Positions 50,158 through 61,697 of a stretch of 64,000 nucleotides of DNA are shown one piece after another. Position 1 is the stretch's first letter. Each line of letters opens with the position of its first letter. The position numbers were made by a program, and so were the translations under genes. The stretch is from Sphaerotilus hippei (GTDB taxonomy: Bacteria; Pseudomonadota; Gammaproteobacteria; Burkholderiales; Burkholderiaceae_C), in the NCBI RefSeq assembly GCF_003201595.1, contig NZ_QJJS01000005.1, forward strand, positions 124,001-188,000. Direction: 5' to 3'. The notes below the pieces were generated by a model. That model was not told where the DNA came from. It ran no database searches and saw only the letters and a program-made list of their open reading frames with translations.

Positions 50158-50712
50158 TCAGTGCATTCCGTCCAGTCGCACGCCTCGTCTGCGCGCCATG
50201 TCCAGCGACATGTCGAGCTGTCCCGTGGGGCCGATCAGCGCGCGGGCGGCGACGAAGGCCAGCTGATCCTCGAGAACCAGATGTGGTGCATGCAGCGCCT
50301 GAAACCTGTGCGAGGCGCCGTCCAGGACCCCTTGAATGAGGGGGTGGCCCGAGATGATTTGTTGCAAAAGAGGCGACAGCTCCGCCCAGCAGCTCTCGAT
50401 TGCCCGGTGGTCCGCGAGCATCTGCCGGCCGGCGGCCTGCAGTTCGGGCTCGTCGCTGGCGAGCAGCACCGGCACGATGTGGCGTTCCTCGTCGGCGTGG
50501 TGCAGCGGGGCGGCGATGCTGAAGTAGCGCTGCACGTCCTGGGCGGCGCTGCGGGCATCGGCGTCGGCGCCGTGCTGCTGCAGGTGGGCGCACAGGCGGC
50601 CCAGCAGGTCGAGGGTGCGGCGCACCCGGTCGTGGCAGCCGGCGAGCAGCTCGAACGGTTCGGCCAGGCTGGCGGCGGGACCGCTGCTGCCGGGCAGGGG
50701 GATGACGGACAT
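50158..50712 (-). CDS. hemerythrin-like (HHE) domain protein
   Basis: 184-residue protein with the histidine/acidic pattern of hemerythrin-like di-iron domains: CHDRVRRTLD, LHHADEERHIVPVL, LADHRAIESCW and HAPHLVLEDQ spaced over about residues 27-155. It starts MSVIPLPGSSGP and lies 11 bases after the xdhC stop, so it belongs to the xdh operon. Family members bind oxygen or nitric oxide or act in iron handling. The role next to xanthine dehydrogenase is not established; protection of the iron-sulfur/flavin enzyme from oxidants is one guess. Confidence 0.8.
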   Translation of the reverse strand: MSVIPLPGSSGPAASLAEPFELLAGCHDRVRRTLDLLGRLCAHLQQHGADADARSAAQDVQRYFSIAAPLHHADEERHIVPVLLASDEPELQAAGRQMLADHRAIESCWAELSPLLQQIISGHPLIQGVLDGASHRFQALHAPHLVLEDQLAFVAARALIGPTGQLDMSLDMARRRGVRLDGMH

Positions 50713-50723
50713 GGCGGGCGGGC

Positions 50724-51536
50724 TCAGGGGCCGTGGGCGGCGGTGAACAACTGTGCCACGGCCGCCAGGGCGAGCACCTCGGGCTCCTTGCCGGGGATGC
50801 CGGGCAGGCCGATCGGGCAGGTCAGCCGGGCGATCGAGGCCGCGGGCACGCCACGCGCCTCGAGCCGGCGCAGGAAGCGGGCGCGCTTGGTCTGGCTGCC
50901 GATCAGGCCGCAGAAACCGAAGTCGCCGCGCCGCAGGATGGTTTCGGTCAGGCGCAGGTCGAGCTCGTGGCTGTGGGTCAGCACCAGGTAGAAGGCGCCG
51001 GGTGGCGCGCAGGCCACCTCGGCCTCGGCCGGCTCGACGCACGACGCCTCGATGTGGGGGGGCAGCGGACCGGCCGGAAACTCGGCTTCACGCTCGTCGA
51101 TCCACTGTACCCGGCAGGGCAGGGCCGCGAGCTGGCGCACGATGGCCCGGCCGACATGGCCGGCGCCGTGCAGCTGCAGCACGAAACGTGGCACGGGGGC
51201 GGCCCAGCGGGCCAGTCCTGCGGCGCTCAGGGGCTGGAAGCGCAGCGTCAGCGCGCCCCCGCAGCACTGGCCCAGGCTGGGACCCAGGGCGATGTGCTGG
51301 TCGGTCGTGGCGGCCGTCGCGCCGGCCTGCAGCCGCGCGCGTGCATCGGCGATGGCCCGCAGCTCGAGGTGGCCGCCGCCGATGGTGCCGGCCACCTCGG
51401 TGGCGCTGACCAGCAGGTGGGTGCCGGTCTCGCGGGGCACGGAGCCGCGGTGGGCGACGATCTCGACATCGAGGGCGGGTTCGCCGCGGGCCAGCCAGTG
51501 GCGGGCGATGTCGGCCAGCGGGGGGGGAACGGACAT
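50724..51536 (-). CDS. xdhC: xanthine dehydrogenase accessory protein XdhC
   Basis: Binds the molybdenum cofactor, promotes its sulfuration and inserts it into XdhB. It contains VSATEVAGTIGGGHLELRAI, QCCGGALTLRFQPL, VLQLHGAGHVGRAIVRQLAAL, and FYLVLTHSHELDLRLTETILRRGDFGFCGLIGSQTKRARFLRRL, the XdhC signature set (two-domain family with a Rossmann part). The ATG gives 270 residues starting MSVPPPLADIARHWL. It is 26 bases downstream of the xdhB stop. Confidence 0.93.
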   Translation of the reverse strand: MSVPPPLADIARHWLARGEPALDVEIVAHRGSVPRETGTHLLVSATEVAGTIGGGHLELRAIADARARLQAGATAATTDQHIALGPSLGQCCGGALTLRFQPLSAAGLARWAAPVPRFVLQLHGAGHVGRAIVRQLAALPCRVQWIDEREAEFPAGPLPPHIEASCVEPAEAEVACAPPGAFYLVLTHSHELDLRLTETILRRGDFGFCGLIGSQTKRARFLRRLEARGVPAASIARLTCPIGLPGIPGKEPEVLALAAVAQLFTAAHGP

Positions 51537-51562
51537 CCCGGTGCCAGGCTCGGGCTCGGGGC

Positions 51563-53929
51563 TCAGGGGGCGGCCCTCACGGCGTCGATCGCGTCGAGCA
51601 GCGCCTCGCTGGTGGCGGGGGCGCGCAGCGGCGGCTCGCTGCGGTGTCCGCCGGCGGCCGAGACCGCATCCTTGAGCGCGAAGAAGACGCTGAAGGGCAG
51701 CAGCAGCGGCGGCTCGCCCACGGCCTTGCTGCGGTGGATGCTGTCGGCGCCGTTGTGGTTGTCGAACAGGCGCACGGACAGCGAGGCCGGGCAGTCGTTG
51801 GCGGTCGGGATCTTGTAGGTGCTGGGCGCGTGGGTCAGCAGCTCGCCGCTGCGGCGGCTGCCGTCGGCGGGCTGCCAGACCAGCTCTTCCATCGTCAGCC
51901 AGCCCATGCCCTGGACGAAGGCGCCTTCGACCTGGCCGATGTCGAGCGCCGGGTTGAGCGAGCGGCCGACGTCGTGCAGCACGTCGGCGCGCAGCAGCTT
52001 CCACTCGCCGGTCAGGGTGTCGAGCAGCACCTCGCTGAGCGCGCCGCCGTAGGCGTAATAGAAGAAGGGCCGGCCCTTGAGGCGCTGGCGGTCCCAGTGC
52101 AGGCCGGGGGTGGCGTAGTAGCCGTCGCTCCACAGCTGCACGCGGGCCAGGTAGGCCAGCTGCACCAGCTCGCCGAACCCGATGCTGCGTTCACCCGAGC
52201 GCACGCGGCCGGCGCTGAAGTCGACCTCGCTGGCCGCGCCGCCGAGCTTCTCGGCCGCCAGCGTGGCCAGCCGGTCGCGGATCTGGCGCGCGGCGTTCTG
52301 CGCCGCCTTGCCGTTGAGGTCGCTGCCGGTGGAGGCGGCGGTGGCCGAGGTGTTGGCGACCTTCTGCGTGTCGGTGGCGGTGACGCGCACCTGGGCCAGC
52401 GGCAGGCCCAGCTCCTGGGCGACGACCTGCGCGACCTTGGTGTTGAGGCCCTGGCCCATCTCGGTGCCGCCGTGGTTCACCAGCACCGAGCCGTCGGTGT
52501 AGACATGCACCAGCGCGCCGGCCTGGTTGAGGTGGGCGACGTTGAAGCTGATGCCGAACTTGACCGGCGTGAGCGCCAGGCCCTTCTTGAGCACCGGGCT
52601 GGCGGCGTTGTAGGCGGCGATCTCGGCGCGGCGCTCGGCGTAGCGGCCCTCGCGGGCGAGCTGCTCGACCAGCGGGTGGATGACGTTGTCCTCGACCCGC
52701 TGCTCGTAGGGCGTGACGTCGCGCTCGCCGACGCCGTAGAAGTTGGCCTGGCGCACGGCCAGCGCGTCCCGACCCAGCGTGCGGGCGATGCGGTCGAGGA
52801 TGACCTCGATGGCCATCGCGCCCTGCGGGCCGCCGAAGCCGCGGAAGGCGGTGTTGCTCTGCGTGTTCGTGCGGGCGCTGTAGCCGTGCATGGCCACGTC
52901 CGGCAGCCAGTAGGCGTTGTCGAAGTGGCACAGCGCGCGGCTCATCACCGGGGCGGACAGGTCGGCGCTGTGGCCGCTGTTGGAGATCATATCGATCTCG
53001 ACCCCGAGCACGCGGCCGTGGTCGTCGAAGCCGACGTCGTAGCGGAACTCGAAGCCGTGGCGCCGGCCGGTGATCAGGAAGTCGTCGTCGCGGTCCGGGC
53101 GCAGCTTGACCGGGCGCTGCAGGCGCTGCGCGGCCAGCGCGGCCGCGCAGGCGAAGACGGCCGACTGCGACTCCTTGCCCCCGAAGGCGCCGCCCATGCG
53201 CCGGCACACCACCTGCACGCGATGCGAGGGCCAGCCCAGCGCGTGGGCGATGAGCTGCTGCATCTCGCTGGGGTGCTGGGTGGAGCTGTGCACCAGCAGC
53301 GCGTCGTTCTCCTGCGGCAGCGCGCAGGCGATCTGGCCTTCCAGATAGAACTGTTCCTGGCCGCCCAGGCTGAAACGGCCCTGCAGGCGGTGCGGCGCGG
53401 CGGCCAGCGCCGCGGCCGCATCGCCCCGCGCCAGGTGCATCGGCGGCACGACGTGGTCGCCGGCCGCATGGCCCTCGAGCGCGGTCATGCGCGCGGGCAG
53501 CGCCTCGATGTCGAGCACGGCGGCGGCCATCGACGCGGCCCGCCGCGCCTGCTCGCGGGTCTGCGCCACGACCAGGAACACCGGCTGGCCGCGGTACGTC
53601 AGCGCGTCGGCGGCGAAGATCGGGTCGTCGTGGACGAGCGGGCCGCAGTTGTTCTCGCCGGGCACGTCCGCGGCCGTCAGCACCGCGACGACACCGGGCT
53701 GGGCGCGCAGCCGGGCCAGGTCGATGGCCCGCAGGCGGCCGTGCGGCACCGGCGACAGGCCGAAGGCGCCGTGCAGCGTGCCGGCCAGCTCGGGCAGGTC
53801 GTCGATGTAGGGCGCCCGGCCGGCCACGTGCAGCCGGGCGGATTCGTGCGGGGGGCTGGCACCGACGGTGGTCGTGGCGGTGGCGGTCTGGGGCGGGGTG
53901 GCCAGGAAGGCGTCGACGGGCTGGTTCAT
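51563..53929 (-). CDS. xdhB: xanthine dehydrogenase, molybdopterin-binding subunit
   Basis: Large molybdoenzyme subunit that oxidises hypoxanthine and xanthine. N-terminal aldehyde-oxidase-type domain (PYIDDLPELAGTLHGAFGLSP), then the Moco-binding domain with GGQEQFYLEGQIA, RRMGGAFGGKESQS, NTAFRGFGGPQGAMAIE, GTEMGQGLNTKVAQV and the C-terminal KAVGEPPLLLPFSVFFAL (Glu as catalytic base). 788 residues is standard. The long antisense frame is a GC artefact. Confidence 0.95.
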   Translation of the reverse strand: MNQPVDAFLATPPQTATATTTVGASPPHESARLHVAGRAPYIDDLPELAGTLHGAFGLSPVPHGRLRAIDLARLRAQPGVVAVLTAADVPGENNCGPLVHDDPIFAADALTYRGQPVFLVVAQTREQARRAASMAAAVLDIEALPARMTALEGHAAGDHVVPPMHLARGDAAAALAAAPHRLQGRFSLGGQEQFYLEGQIACALPQENDALLVHSSTQHPSEMQQLIAHALGWPSHRVQVVCRRMGGAFGGKESQSAVFACAAALAAQRLQRPVKLRPDRDDDFLITGRRHGFEFRYDVGFDDHGRVLGVEIDMISNSGHSADLSAPVMSRALCHFDNAYWLPDVAMHGYSARTNTQSNTAFRGFGGPQGAMAIEVILDRIARTLGRDALAVRQANFYGVGERDVTPYEQRVEDNVIHPLVEQLAREGRYAERRAEIAAYNAASPVLKKGLALTPVKFGISFNVAHLNQAGALVHVYTDGSVLVNHGGTEMGQGLNTKVAQVVAQELGLPLAQVRVTATDTQKVANTSATAASTGSDLNGKAAQNAARQIRDRLATLAAEKLGGAASEVDFSAGRVRSGERSIGFGELVQLAYLARVQLWSDGYYATPGLHWDRQRLKGRPFFYYAYGGALSEVLLDTLTGEWKLLRADVLHDVGRSLNPALDIGQVEGAFVQGMGWLTMEELVWQPADGSRRSGELLTHAPSTYKIPTANDCPASLSVRLFDNHNGADSIHRSKAVGEPPLLLPFSVFFALKDAVSAAGGHRSEPPLRAPATSEALLDAIDAVRAAP

Positions 53930-54031
53930 GGCAGGGGCCTCCGGCGGCGGGGATCGGCGGACGGCGGCGGCACCGTCCGGTTCATGGATGGGCGAGGGCG
54001 AGCACGAGGGTGCGGGTGCGGATCGGCCGGT

Positions 54032-55666
<1,635 letters not shown>

Positions 55667-55725
55667 ACTCCTTTGCGCGTTTCTTGCTATACATGTTCAG
55701 GCATGACCAGCATGAGAATGAACGT

Positions 55726-56703
55726 ATGGCCAATCGCGCCGTCTTCGACAAGATCGAGCTCCACCTTGTCCGTGTCTTCCACACCGTGATCTCAGAACGC
55801 AGCGTATCGCGAGCCGCCGTGCAGCTGGGCTCGACCCAGCCGGCCGTGAGCGCCCAGCTCAAGCGGCTGCGTGCGCTCGTGGGCGATCCGCTGCTGGTGC
55901 GTTCGGGGGCCGGCATGGTGCCCACCGAGGTGGCGCTGCAGCTGCTGGGCACGGCCGCCGACCTGCTGCGCAGCGCCGAGCAGCTCTTCGGCGGCAAGGT
56001 CAGCGCCCGGGCGTTCAGCCCGCAGGGCAGCGAGGTGGAGTTCCGCATCGCGGCGAGCGACTACCTCGACCCGTTGTTCCTGCCCGCGCTGGTGGCGCGG
56101 CTGCGGCGCGAGGCGCCGCTGGCACGCGTCACGCTGCATGCGCTGTCGGCCGAATACGACTACCGCGCCCGGCTGGCACGCGGCGAGGTCGACCTGGTGA
56201 TCGGCAACTGGCTGGAGCCACCCGGAGAGCTGCACCTGGGCCGCCTCTACGCCGACGAGATCGTCTGCCTGGTCGGCGAGGACCACCCCGCCGTGCGCTC
56301 GCCGCGCAGCTGGACGGTCGAGCGTTACCTGGCGGCCGAGCATGTCGCGCCCACGCCGATGCATGCGGGCGCGCTGGGTTTCATCGACGAGCACCTGGCG
56401 CGCGCCGGGCTGCAGCGCCACATCGCCGTGCGCTCGCCGCATTTTTCCCTGGTGCCGGCGCTGCTGGCGCAGACCCATCTGGTGCTGACCACGGGGCGGC
56501 TGTTCTGCGGCCGTTACCTGGCGCAGCTGCCGCTGCGCATCGTGCGCTGCCCGATGGCCTTTCCGAGCCTGAGCTACTACCAGCTCTGGCATGACGTCAG
56601 CCACAGCGCGGCCTCGCTGCGCTGGTTGCGCGAGATGGTGCGCGACGTGGCACGCGGGCTGGCGCAGCTGCGCCAGCCCGACCGCAGGATACTGAGTCCA
56701 TGA
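55726..56703 (+). CDS. LysR-family transcriptional regulator
   Basis: Winged-helix regulator with HTH (FHTVISERSVSRAAVQLGSTQ, then PAVSAQLKRLRALVGD) at residues about 15-56 and an effector-binding domain behind. Likely effector: a purine such as hypoxanthine or xanthine, because it lies between xdhABC (divergent) and guaD (overlapping by 4 bases). I choose the ATG at 55726 (325 residues); upstream in-frame starts add only a few residues. The 59-base divergent gap has no clear T-N11-A site that I can name. Confidence 0.88.
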   Translation: MANRAVFDKIELHLVRVFHTVISERSVSRAAVQLGSTQPAVSAQLKRLRALVGDPLLVRSGAGMVPTEVALQLLGTAADLLRSAEQLFGGKVSARAFSPQGSEVEFRIAASDYLDPLFLPALVARLRREAPLARVTLHALSAEYDYRARLARGEVDLVIGNWLEPPGELHLGRLYADEIVCLVGEDHPAVRSPRSWTVERYLAAEHVAPTPMHAGALGFIDEHLARAGLQRHIAVRSPHFSLVPALLAQTHLVLTTGRLFCGRYLAQLPLRIVRCPMAFPSLSYYQLWHDVSHSAASLRWLREMVRDVARGLAQLRQPDRRILSP

Positions 56704-58052
56704 ACCCCTTCCTCGCATCGACGACCCCGGCCCGGCTGGCCGTGCGGGGCGACCTGCTCGACTTCACCGCCGATCCCGGCTGGGCGTCCCCGGCCGAGCT
56801 GGCCGGTCGGGGGGCGGCTGCGGGCATCCGCTGGCGGCCCGACCACTGGCTGATGATCGAGCAGGGCCGCATCGTCGGGGCCGAGCCGGCCGCGACGAGC
56901 ACGCCCGGCGCCGACTGGCAGCGGATCGACCACCGTGGCCGGCTGATCCTGCCCGGCTTCATCGACACGCATGTGCACAGCCCGCAGCTCGACGTCATCG
57001 CCAGCCACGGCACCGAGCTGCTCGACTGGCTCGAGACCTACACCTTCCCCGCCGAGCAGCGTTACGCCGACGAGGCGCTGGCGGTCGAGCGTTCGGCGCT
57101 GTTCCTGGACGCGCTGCTGGGCCACGGCACGACCAGCGCGGTGGTCTTCCCGACCGTGCACCGCGTCAGCGCCGAGGCGCTGCTGGGCGCGGCCCACGCC
57201 CGCGGCATGCGGCTGGTGGCGGGCAAGGTGCTGATGGACCGCCACGCGCCGCCGGCGCTGTGCGACGACGTGATCGGTGCCGAGGCCGACAGCCGGGCGC
57301 TGATCGAGCGCTGGCATGGCCGCGGCCGGCTGGCCTATGCGCTGACCGTGCGCTTCGCGCCCACCAGCACGCCGGCCCAGCTGGCGATGGCCGGTCGGCT
57401 GCTGGCCGAGGTGCCGGGCCTGTACATGCAGACCCACGTGGCCGAGAACCGCGACGAGGTGCGCTGGGTGGCCGAGCTCTTCCCCGAGGCGCGCAGCTAC
57501 CTCGACGTCTACCACCGCGCCGGCCTGCTCAACGGGCGTTCGGTGCTGGCGCACGGCATCTGGCTGGACGACACCGACCGCCGCCTGCTGGCCGACACCG
57601 GCGCGCAGATCGCGTTCTGTCCCAGCTCCAACCTGTTCCTGGGCAGCGGCCTGCTCGACTGGCCGGCGCTGGAGGCGGCCGGGGCGCGGGTCAGCGTGGC
57701 CAGCGACGTGGGCGGGGGCACCAGCCTGTCGATGCAGCGCACGCTGGCCGACGGCTACAAGGTGCTGGCGCTGCAGGGCCACAAGCTCAGCGCCTGGAAG
57801 GCGCTGTACGGTGCCACCGCGGGCGCGGCGCTTGCATTGGGTCTGGAGGGCGAGATCGGCTCGTTCGCCGAAGGCTGCTGCGCCGACCTGGTCGTGTGGG
57901 ACTGGGCCCGCGGGCCGGTCGGCGAGCACCGCGACCGCCTGGCCACCGGCCTGCACGAGCGCCTGTTCGCCTGGCTGACGCTGTCCGACGAGCGCCACCT
58001 GGTGCAGGTGCTGGTGGCGGGCCGCGACCTGACGCCGACCCGCACGGCCTGA
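56700..58052 (+). CDS. guaD: guanine deaminase
   Basis: Zinc amidohydrolase converting guanine to xanthine. Metal ligands appear in FIDTHVHSPQLDVI (His-x-His), MQTHVAENRDEV (His) and LAHGIWLDD (His); the Asp is in VSVASDVGGGTSLSMQRTL. 450 residues is typical of GuaD. It begins inside the LysR stop and is followed by the ABC transporter genes, so it feeds xanthine to XdhAB. Confidence 0.93.
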   Translation: MNPFLASTTPARLAVRGDLLDFTADPGWASPAELAGRGAAAGIRWRPDHWLMIEQGRIVGAEPAATSTPGADWQRIDHRGRLILPGFIDTHVHSPQLDVIASHGTELLDWLETYTFPAEQRYADEALAVERSALFLDALLGHGTTSAVVFPTVHRVSAEALLGAAHARGMRLVAGKVLMDRHAPPALCDDVIGAEADSRALIERWHGRGRLAYALTVRFAPTSTPAQLAMAGRLLAEVPGLYMQTHVAENRDEVRWVAELFPEARSYLDVYHRAGLLNGRSVLAHGIWLDDTDRRLLADTGAQIAFCPSSNLFLGSGLLDWPALEAAGARVSVASDVGGGTSLSMQRTLADGYKVLALQGHKLSAWKALYGATAGAALALGLEGEIGSFAEGCCADLVVWDWARGPVGEHRDRLATGLHERLFAWLTLSDERHLVQVLVAGRDLTPTRTA

Positions 58053-58117
58053 CCGAGAATGACCGCCGCCATGAACTTTCCGCTTCCACCGAAGGCGCCC
58101 GGCCGGCGTCGCCCCGA

Positions 58118-59644
58118 ATGCCGCCGCCCATGAGCCCGCCTCGACTCGAACTCCGCCGCATCAGCAAGCAGTACCCCGCCGTGCGCGCCAACGACGGCGT
58201 GAACCTGCTGGTGCAGCCTGGCCAGATCCACGCCGTGCTGGGCGAGAACGGTGCGGGCAAGTCCACGCTGATGAAGATCATCTACGGCGCGGTGCGGCCC
58301 GATGAAGGCGAGATCCTGTGGAACGGCCAGCCGGTGCAGATCGGCAGCCCTGCCCGGGCGCGCGAGCTCGGCATCAGCATGGTCTATCAGCATTTCTCGC
58401 TGTTCGACACGCTCACCGCCGCCGAGAACGTCTGGCTCGGTCTCGACCAGTCGCTGTCGCTGGCCGAGGTGAGCGCGCGCATCCGCGAGGTCTCGGTGGA
58501 ATACGGGCTCGAGGTCGATCCGCTGCGCCCGGTGCACAGCCTGTCGGTGGGTGAGCGCCAGCGGGTCGAGATCGTGCGGGCGCTGCTGACGCGCCCGCAG
58601 CTGCTGATCCTCGACGAGCCGACCTCGGTGCTGACCCCGCAGGCGGTCACGAAGCTGTTCGTCACGCTGCGCCGGCTGGCCGCGCAGGGTTGCGCCATCC
58701 TCTACATCAGCCACAAGCTCGACGAGATCCGTGCCCTGTGCCACCACTGCACCGTGCTGCGCGGGGGCCGGGTCACCGGCGAGGTCGACCCGACGCTGGA
58801 GAGCAACGCCTCGCTGTCGCGCCTGATGATCGGCGCGGAGCCGCCGCAGCTGATGCACCGCAGCGCCAGCCCCGGGCCGGTGGCGCTGCAGGTGCGTGGG
58901 CTGAGCCTGGCGCGCACCGACCCTTTCGGCGTCGACCTCGAGGGCATCGACCTGGCGCTGCGCGGTGGCGAGATCCTGGGCATCGCCGGGGTGTCGGGCA
59001 ACGGCCAGGGGGCGCTGATGGCCGCGCTGTCGGGCGAGGACCGCCGCGCGGCACCGGGCAGCATCCGCCTGTTCGAGCAGGACATCGCCCAGGCCTCGCC
59101 GGTGCACCGGCGGGCCCGCGGCCTGCACTTCGTGCCCGAGGAGCGCCTGGGGCGCGGCGCGGTGCCCACGCTCAGCCTGGCGCACAACACGCTGCTCACG
59201 CGCAGCGAGCTGGTCGGTCCGGCGGGCTGGCTGCGCATGGCCGAGGTGCAGCGCCTGGCGACCGACCTGATCTCGCGCTTCAAGGTCAAGGCCGGCGGGC
59301 CGGATGCGGTGGCCCGCTCGCTGTCGGGCGGCAACCTGCAGAAGTTCATCGTCGGGCGCGAGATCGACGCCCGGCCGAAGCTGCTCATCGTCTCGCAGCC
59401 GACCTGGGGCGTGGACGTGGGCGCGGCCGCGCAGATCCGCGGCGAGCTGCTGGCGCTGCGGGACGCGGGCTGCGCGCTGCTGATCGTCAGCGAGGAGCTC
59501 GACGAGCTGTTCGAGATCTGCGACCGCCTGGTCGTGATGGCGCAGGGGCGGCTGTCGCCGTCGATCGCCACCTCGCAGGCCACGGTCGAGCAGATCGGTG
59601 CCTGGATGTCGGGCTTGTGGGATCGGGAGGCCCGTCATGCTTAA
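58118..59644 (+). CDS. purine/nucleoside ABC transporter, ATP-binding protein
   Basis: Duplicated ABC ATPase of the simple-sugar/nucleoside (BMP-dependent) type. First cassette: Walker A GENGAGKSTLMK, signature LSVGERQRVEIV, Walker B LLILDEPTSVL. Second cassette lacks a standard Walker A (GVSGNGQGALMAAL), has signature LSGGNLQKFIVG and a weak Walker B (LLIVSQPTWGVD), as usual for this family. The start at 58118 (MPPPMSPPRLELRR) or 58130 is possible. It overlaps the permease gene by eight bases. Confidence 0.92.
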   Translation: MPPPMSPPRLELRRISKQYPAVRANDGVNLLVQPGQIHAVLGENGAGKSTLMKIIYGAVRPDEGEILWNGQPVQIGSPARARELGISMVYQHFSLFDTLTAAENVWLGLDQSLSLAEVSARIREVSVEYGLEVDPLRPVHSLSVGERQRVEIVRALLTRPQLLILDEPTSVLTPQAVTKLFVTLRRLAAQGCAILYISHKLDEIRALCHHCTVLRGGRVTGEVDPTLESNASLSRLMIGAEPPQLMHRSASPGPVALQVRGLSLARTDPFGVDLEGIDLALRGGEILGIAGVSGNGQGALMAALSGEDRRAAPGSIRLFEQDIAQASPVHRRARGLHFVPEERLGRGAVPTLSLAHNTLLTRSELVGPAGWLRMAEVQRLATDLISRFKVKAGGPDAVARSLSGGNLQKFIVGREIDARPKLLIVSQPTWGVDVGAAAQIRGELLALRDAGCALLIVSEELDELFEICDRLVVMAQGRLSPSIATSQATVEQIGAWMSGLWDREARHA

Positions 59645-60737
59645 GCTGGAGCTGCGTGCGCAGCCGTCGAGATGGATGTCGTTCGCCTCGCCGCTGCTGG
59701 CGCTGGCGCTGACGGTGGTGATCGGCATCGGCCTGTTCCTGCTGCTGGGCAAGGACCCGGTGCGGGGCCTGCAGATGTTCTTCATCGAGCCGGTCAAGGA
59801 CCTGCGGGCGCTGTCGGAGCTGTCGGTCAAGGCGGTGCCGCTGGTGCTGATCGCGCTGGGCCTGGCGGTCTGCTTCCGCTCCAACCTGTGGAACATCGGC
59901 GCCGAGGGGCAGTTCATCCTCGGGGCGCTCGCCGGGGGCTGGGTGGCGATGCAGGCCGACCGTGACAGCTCGCCGGCCATCGTGCTGGCCATCCTGGCCG
60001 CCGGCGTGCTGGGCGGCATGCTGTGGGCGGGCATCGTCGCGCTGCTGCGCGACCGCTTCAATGCCGGCGAGATCCTCGTCAGCCTGATGCTGGTCTACGT
60101 CGCCGAGATGCTGCTGAGCTACCTGGTCTACGGCCCGTGGAAGGATCCGCTGGGCTACAACTTCCCGCAGACCATCACCTTCGAGGCGGTCACGAAGATC
60201 CCGCGCCTGTTCCCCGGCCTGCGTGCCAACGCCGGGGTGCTGATCGCGCTGGTGCTGGCCGGGCTGGCCTGGGTCTTCCTGTTCCGCACCTACCGGGGCT
60301 TCGCGCTGCAGGTGGGCGGGCTGGCGCCGGCGGCGGCCCGCTACGCCGGTTTTTCCTCGCGCACGGCGATGTGGACCGCGCTGCTGATTTCCGGGGGCAT
60401 GGCCGGCCTGGCCGGGGCGCTCGAGGCGGCCGGCCCGCTCGGCCAGCTCACGCCCTATGTGCCGGTGGGCTACGGTTTCGCGGCCATCATCGTCGCCTTC
60501 GTCGGGCGGCTGCATCCGGTGGGCATCGTGTTCTCGGCGGTGCTGATGAGCATGTTCTACATCGGCGGCGAGCTGGCGCAGTCGCGCCTGGGGCTGCCGA
60601 AGTCCCTCACCGGCGTGTTCCAGGGCCTGCTGCTGTTCACGCTGCTGGCCTGCGACACGCTGATCGCCTATCGCCTGAAGTGGACGGCCGCGCCGCTGCG
60701 CCAGGCCTCGCCCGCACTCAAGGAGGAGGCGGCATGA
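59637..60737 (+). CDS. purine/nucleoside ABC transporter permease 1
   Basis: 366-residue inner-membrane protein of the BPD_transp_2 (branched-chain/sugar) family with about nine helices. It carries LGLAVCFRSNLWNIGAEGQF near residues 77-96, the conserved segment that binds the ATPase in nucleoside transporters. It starts MLKLELRAQPS within the ATPase stop and overlaps the second permease by four bases. Confidence 0.92.
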   Translation: MLKLELRAQPSRWMSFASPLLALALTVVIGIGLFLLLGKDPVRGLQMFFIEPVKDLRALSELSVKAVPLVLIALGLAVCFRSNLWNIGAEGQFILGALAGGWVAMQADRDSSPAIVLAILAAGVLGGMLWAGIVALLRDRFNAGEILVSLMLVYVAEMLLSYLVYGPWKDPLGYNFPQTITFEAVTKIPRLFPGLRANAGVLIALVLAGLAWVFLFRTYRGFALQVGGLAPAAARYAGFSSRTAMWTALLISGGMAGLAGALEAAGPLGQLTPYVPVGYGFAAIIVAFVGRLHPVGIVFSAVLMSMFYIGGELAQSRLGLPKSLTGVFQGLLLFTLLACDTLIAYRLKWTAAPLRQASPALKEEAA

Positions 60738-61654
60738 ACGAGTTCGCACTGCTGGTGGCCGCGACGCTGAGCGCGGGCACCGTGCTGGCCATCGCCGGCC
60801 TGGGGCTGCTGATCAACGAACGCGCCGGGGTGCTGAACCTGGGCGCCGAGGGCATGATGCTGGTGGCGGCGATCGCCGGCTTCGCCACCTCGGTGCACAC
60901 CGGCAGCGACGTGCTGGCGCTGGGCGCCGGGGCGCTGGCCGGGGCGGTGATGGCCGCCGCGTTCGGGGTGCTGGTCATCTGGCTCAACACCAACCAGTAC
61001 GCCACCGGGCTGGCGCTGAGCCTGTTCGGCGGCGGCTTCTCGGCCTTCCTGGGCATCCGCTACACGCAGGAGAAGCTGTCGCAGCGCAGCCAGTTCGAGC
61101 TGCCCTGGCTGTCGGACCTGCCGTGGTTCGGGCCGGCGCTGTTCCGCCAGCACCCGATGGTCTACCTGACGATGGCCTTCGCGCTGGCGCTGGCCTGGTT
61201 CCTCTACCGCTCGCGGGCCGGGCTGGTGCTGCGTGCGGTGGGCGAGTCGCCCGAGGCCGCGCACGCGCTGGGCTATCCGGTGCGCCGCATCCGTTTCCTG
61301 GCCGTGCTGGCGGGCGGTGCGCTGTGCGGGGTCGCGGGTGCCTACCTGTCGGTGATCTACACGCCGCTGTGGGTCGAGGGCATGACCGCTGGCAAGGGCT
61401 GGATCGCGCTGGCGCTGACCACCTTCGCCACCTGGCGCCCGGCCCGGGTGCTGCTCGGCGCCTACCTGTTCGGCGGCGTCACGATGCTGCAGTTCCAGCT
61501 GCAGGGCGAAGGCGTGCAGATCGCCAGCCAGTGGTTGACGATGCTGCCGTATGTCTCGACCATCGTGGTGCTGGTGCTGATCTCGCGCAATCCGGCCTGG
61601 ATCCGGCTGAACATGCCGGCCTCGCTGGGCAAGCCGTTTTTCCCGGGGTCGTGA
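60734..61654 (+). CDS. purine/nucleoside ABC transporter permease 2
   Basis: 306-residue second permease of the same family, with LGLLINERAGVLNLGAEGMM near residues 22-41, about eight helices and GESPEAAHALGYPVRRIRFLAV before the last helices. It forms the heterodimeric channel with permease 1. Followed after 43 bases by the substrate-binding protein. Confidence 0.92.
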   Translation: MNEFALLVAATLSAGTVLAIAGLGLLINERAGVLNLGAEGMMLVAAIAGFATSVHTGSDVLALGAGALAGAVMAAAFGVLVIWLNTNQYATGLALSLFGGGFSAFLGIRYTQEKLSQRSQFELPWLSDLPWFGPALFRQHPMVYLTMAFALALAWFLYRSRAGLVLRAVGESPEAAHALGYPVRRIRFLAVLAGGALCGVAGAYLSVIYTPLWVEGMTAGKGWIALALTTFATWRPARVLLGAYLFGGVTMLQFQLQGEGVQIASQWLTMLPYVSTIVVLVLISRNPAWIRLNMPASLGKPFFPGS

Positions 61655-61697
61655 ACCGATCCCATCATGCCAACCTCCTCAGTCCTCTGGAGAATCC

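Noticed and set aside
57755-60061. 768-codon minus-strand open frame antisense to guaD and the transporter ATPase
   Set aside because: Low-complexity translation; the plus-strand genes have intact Walker and amidohydrolase motifs.
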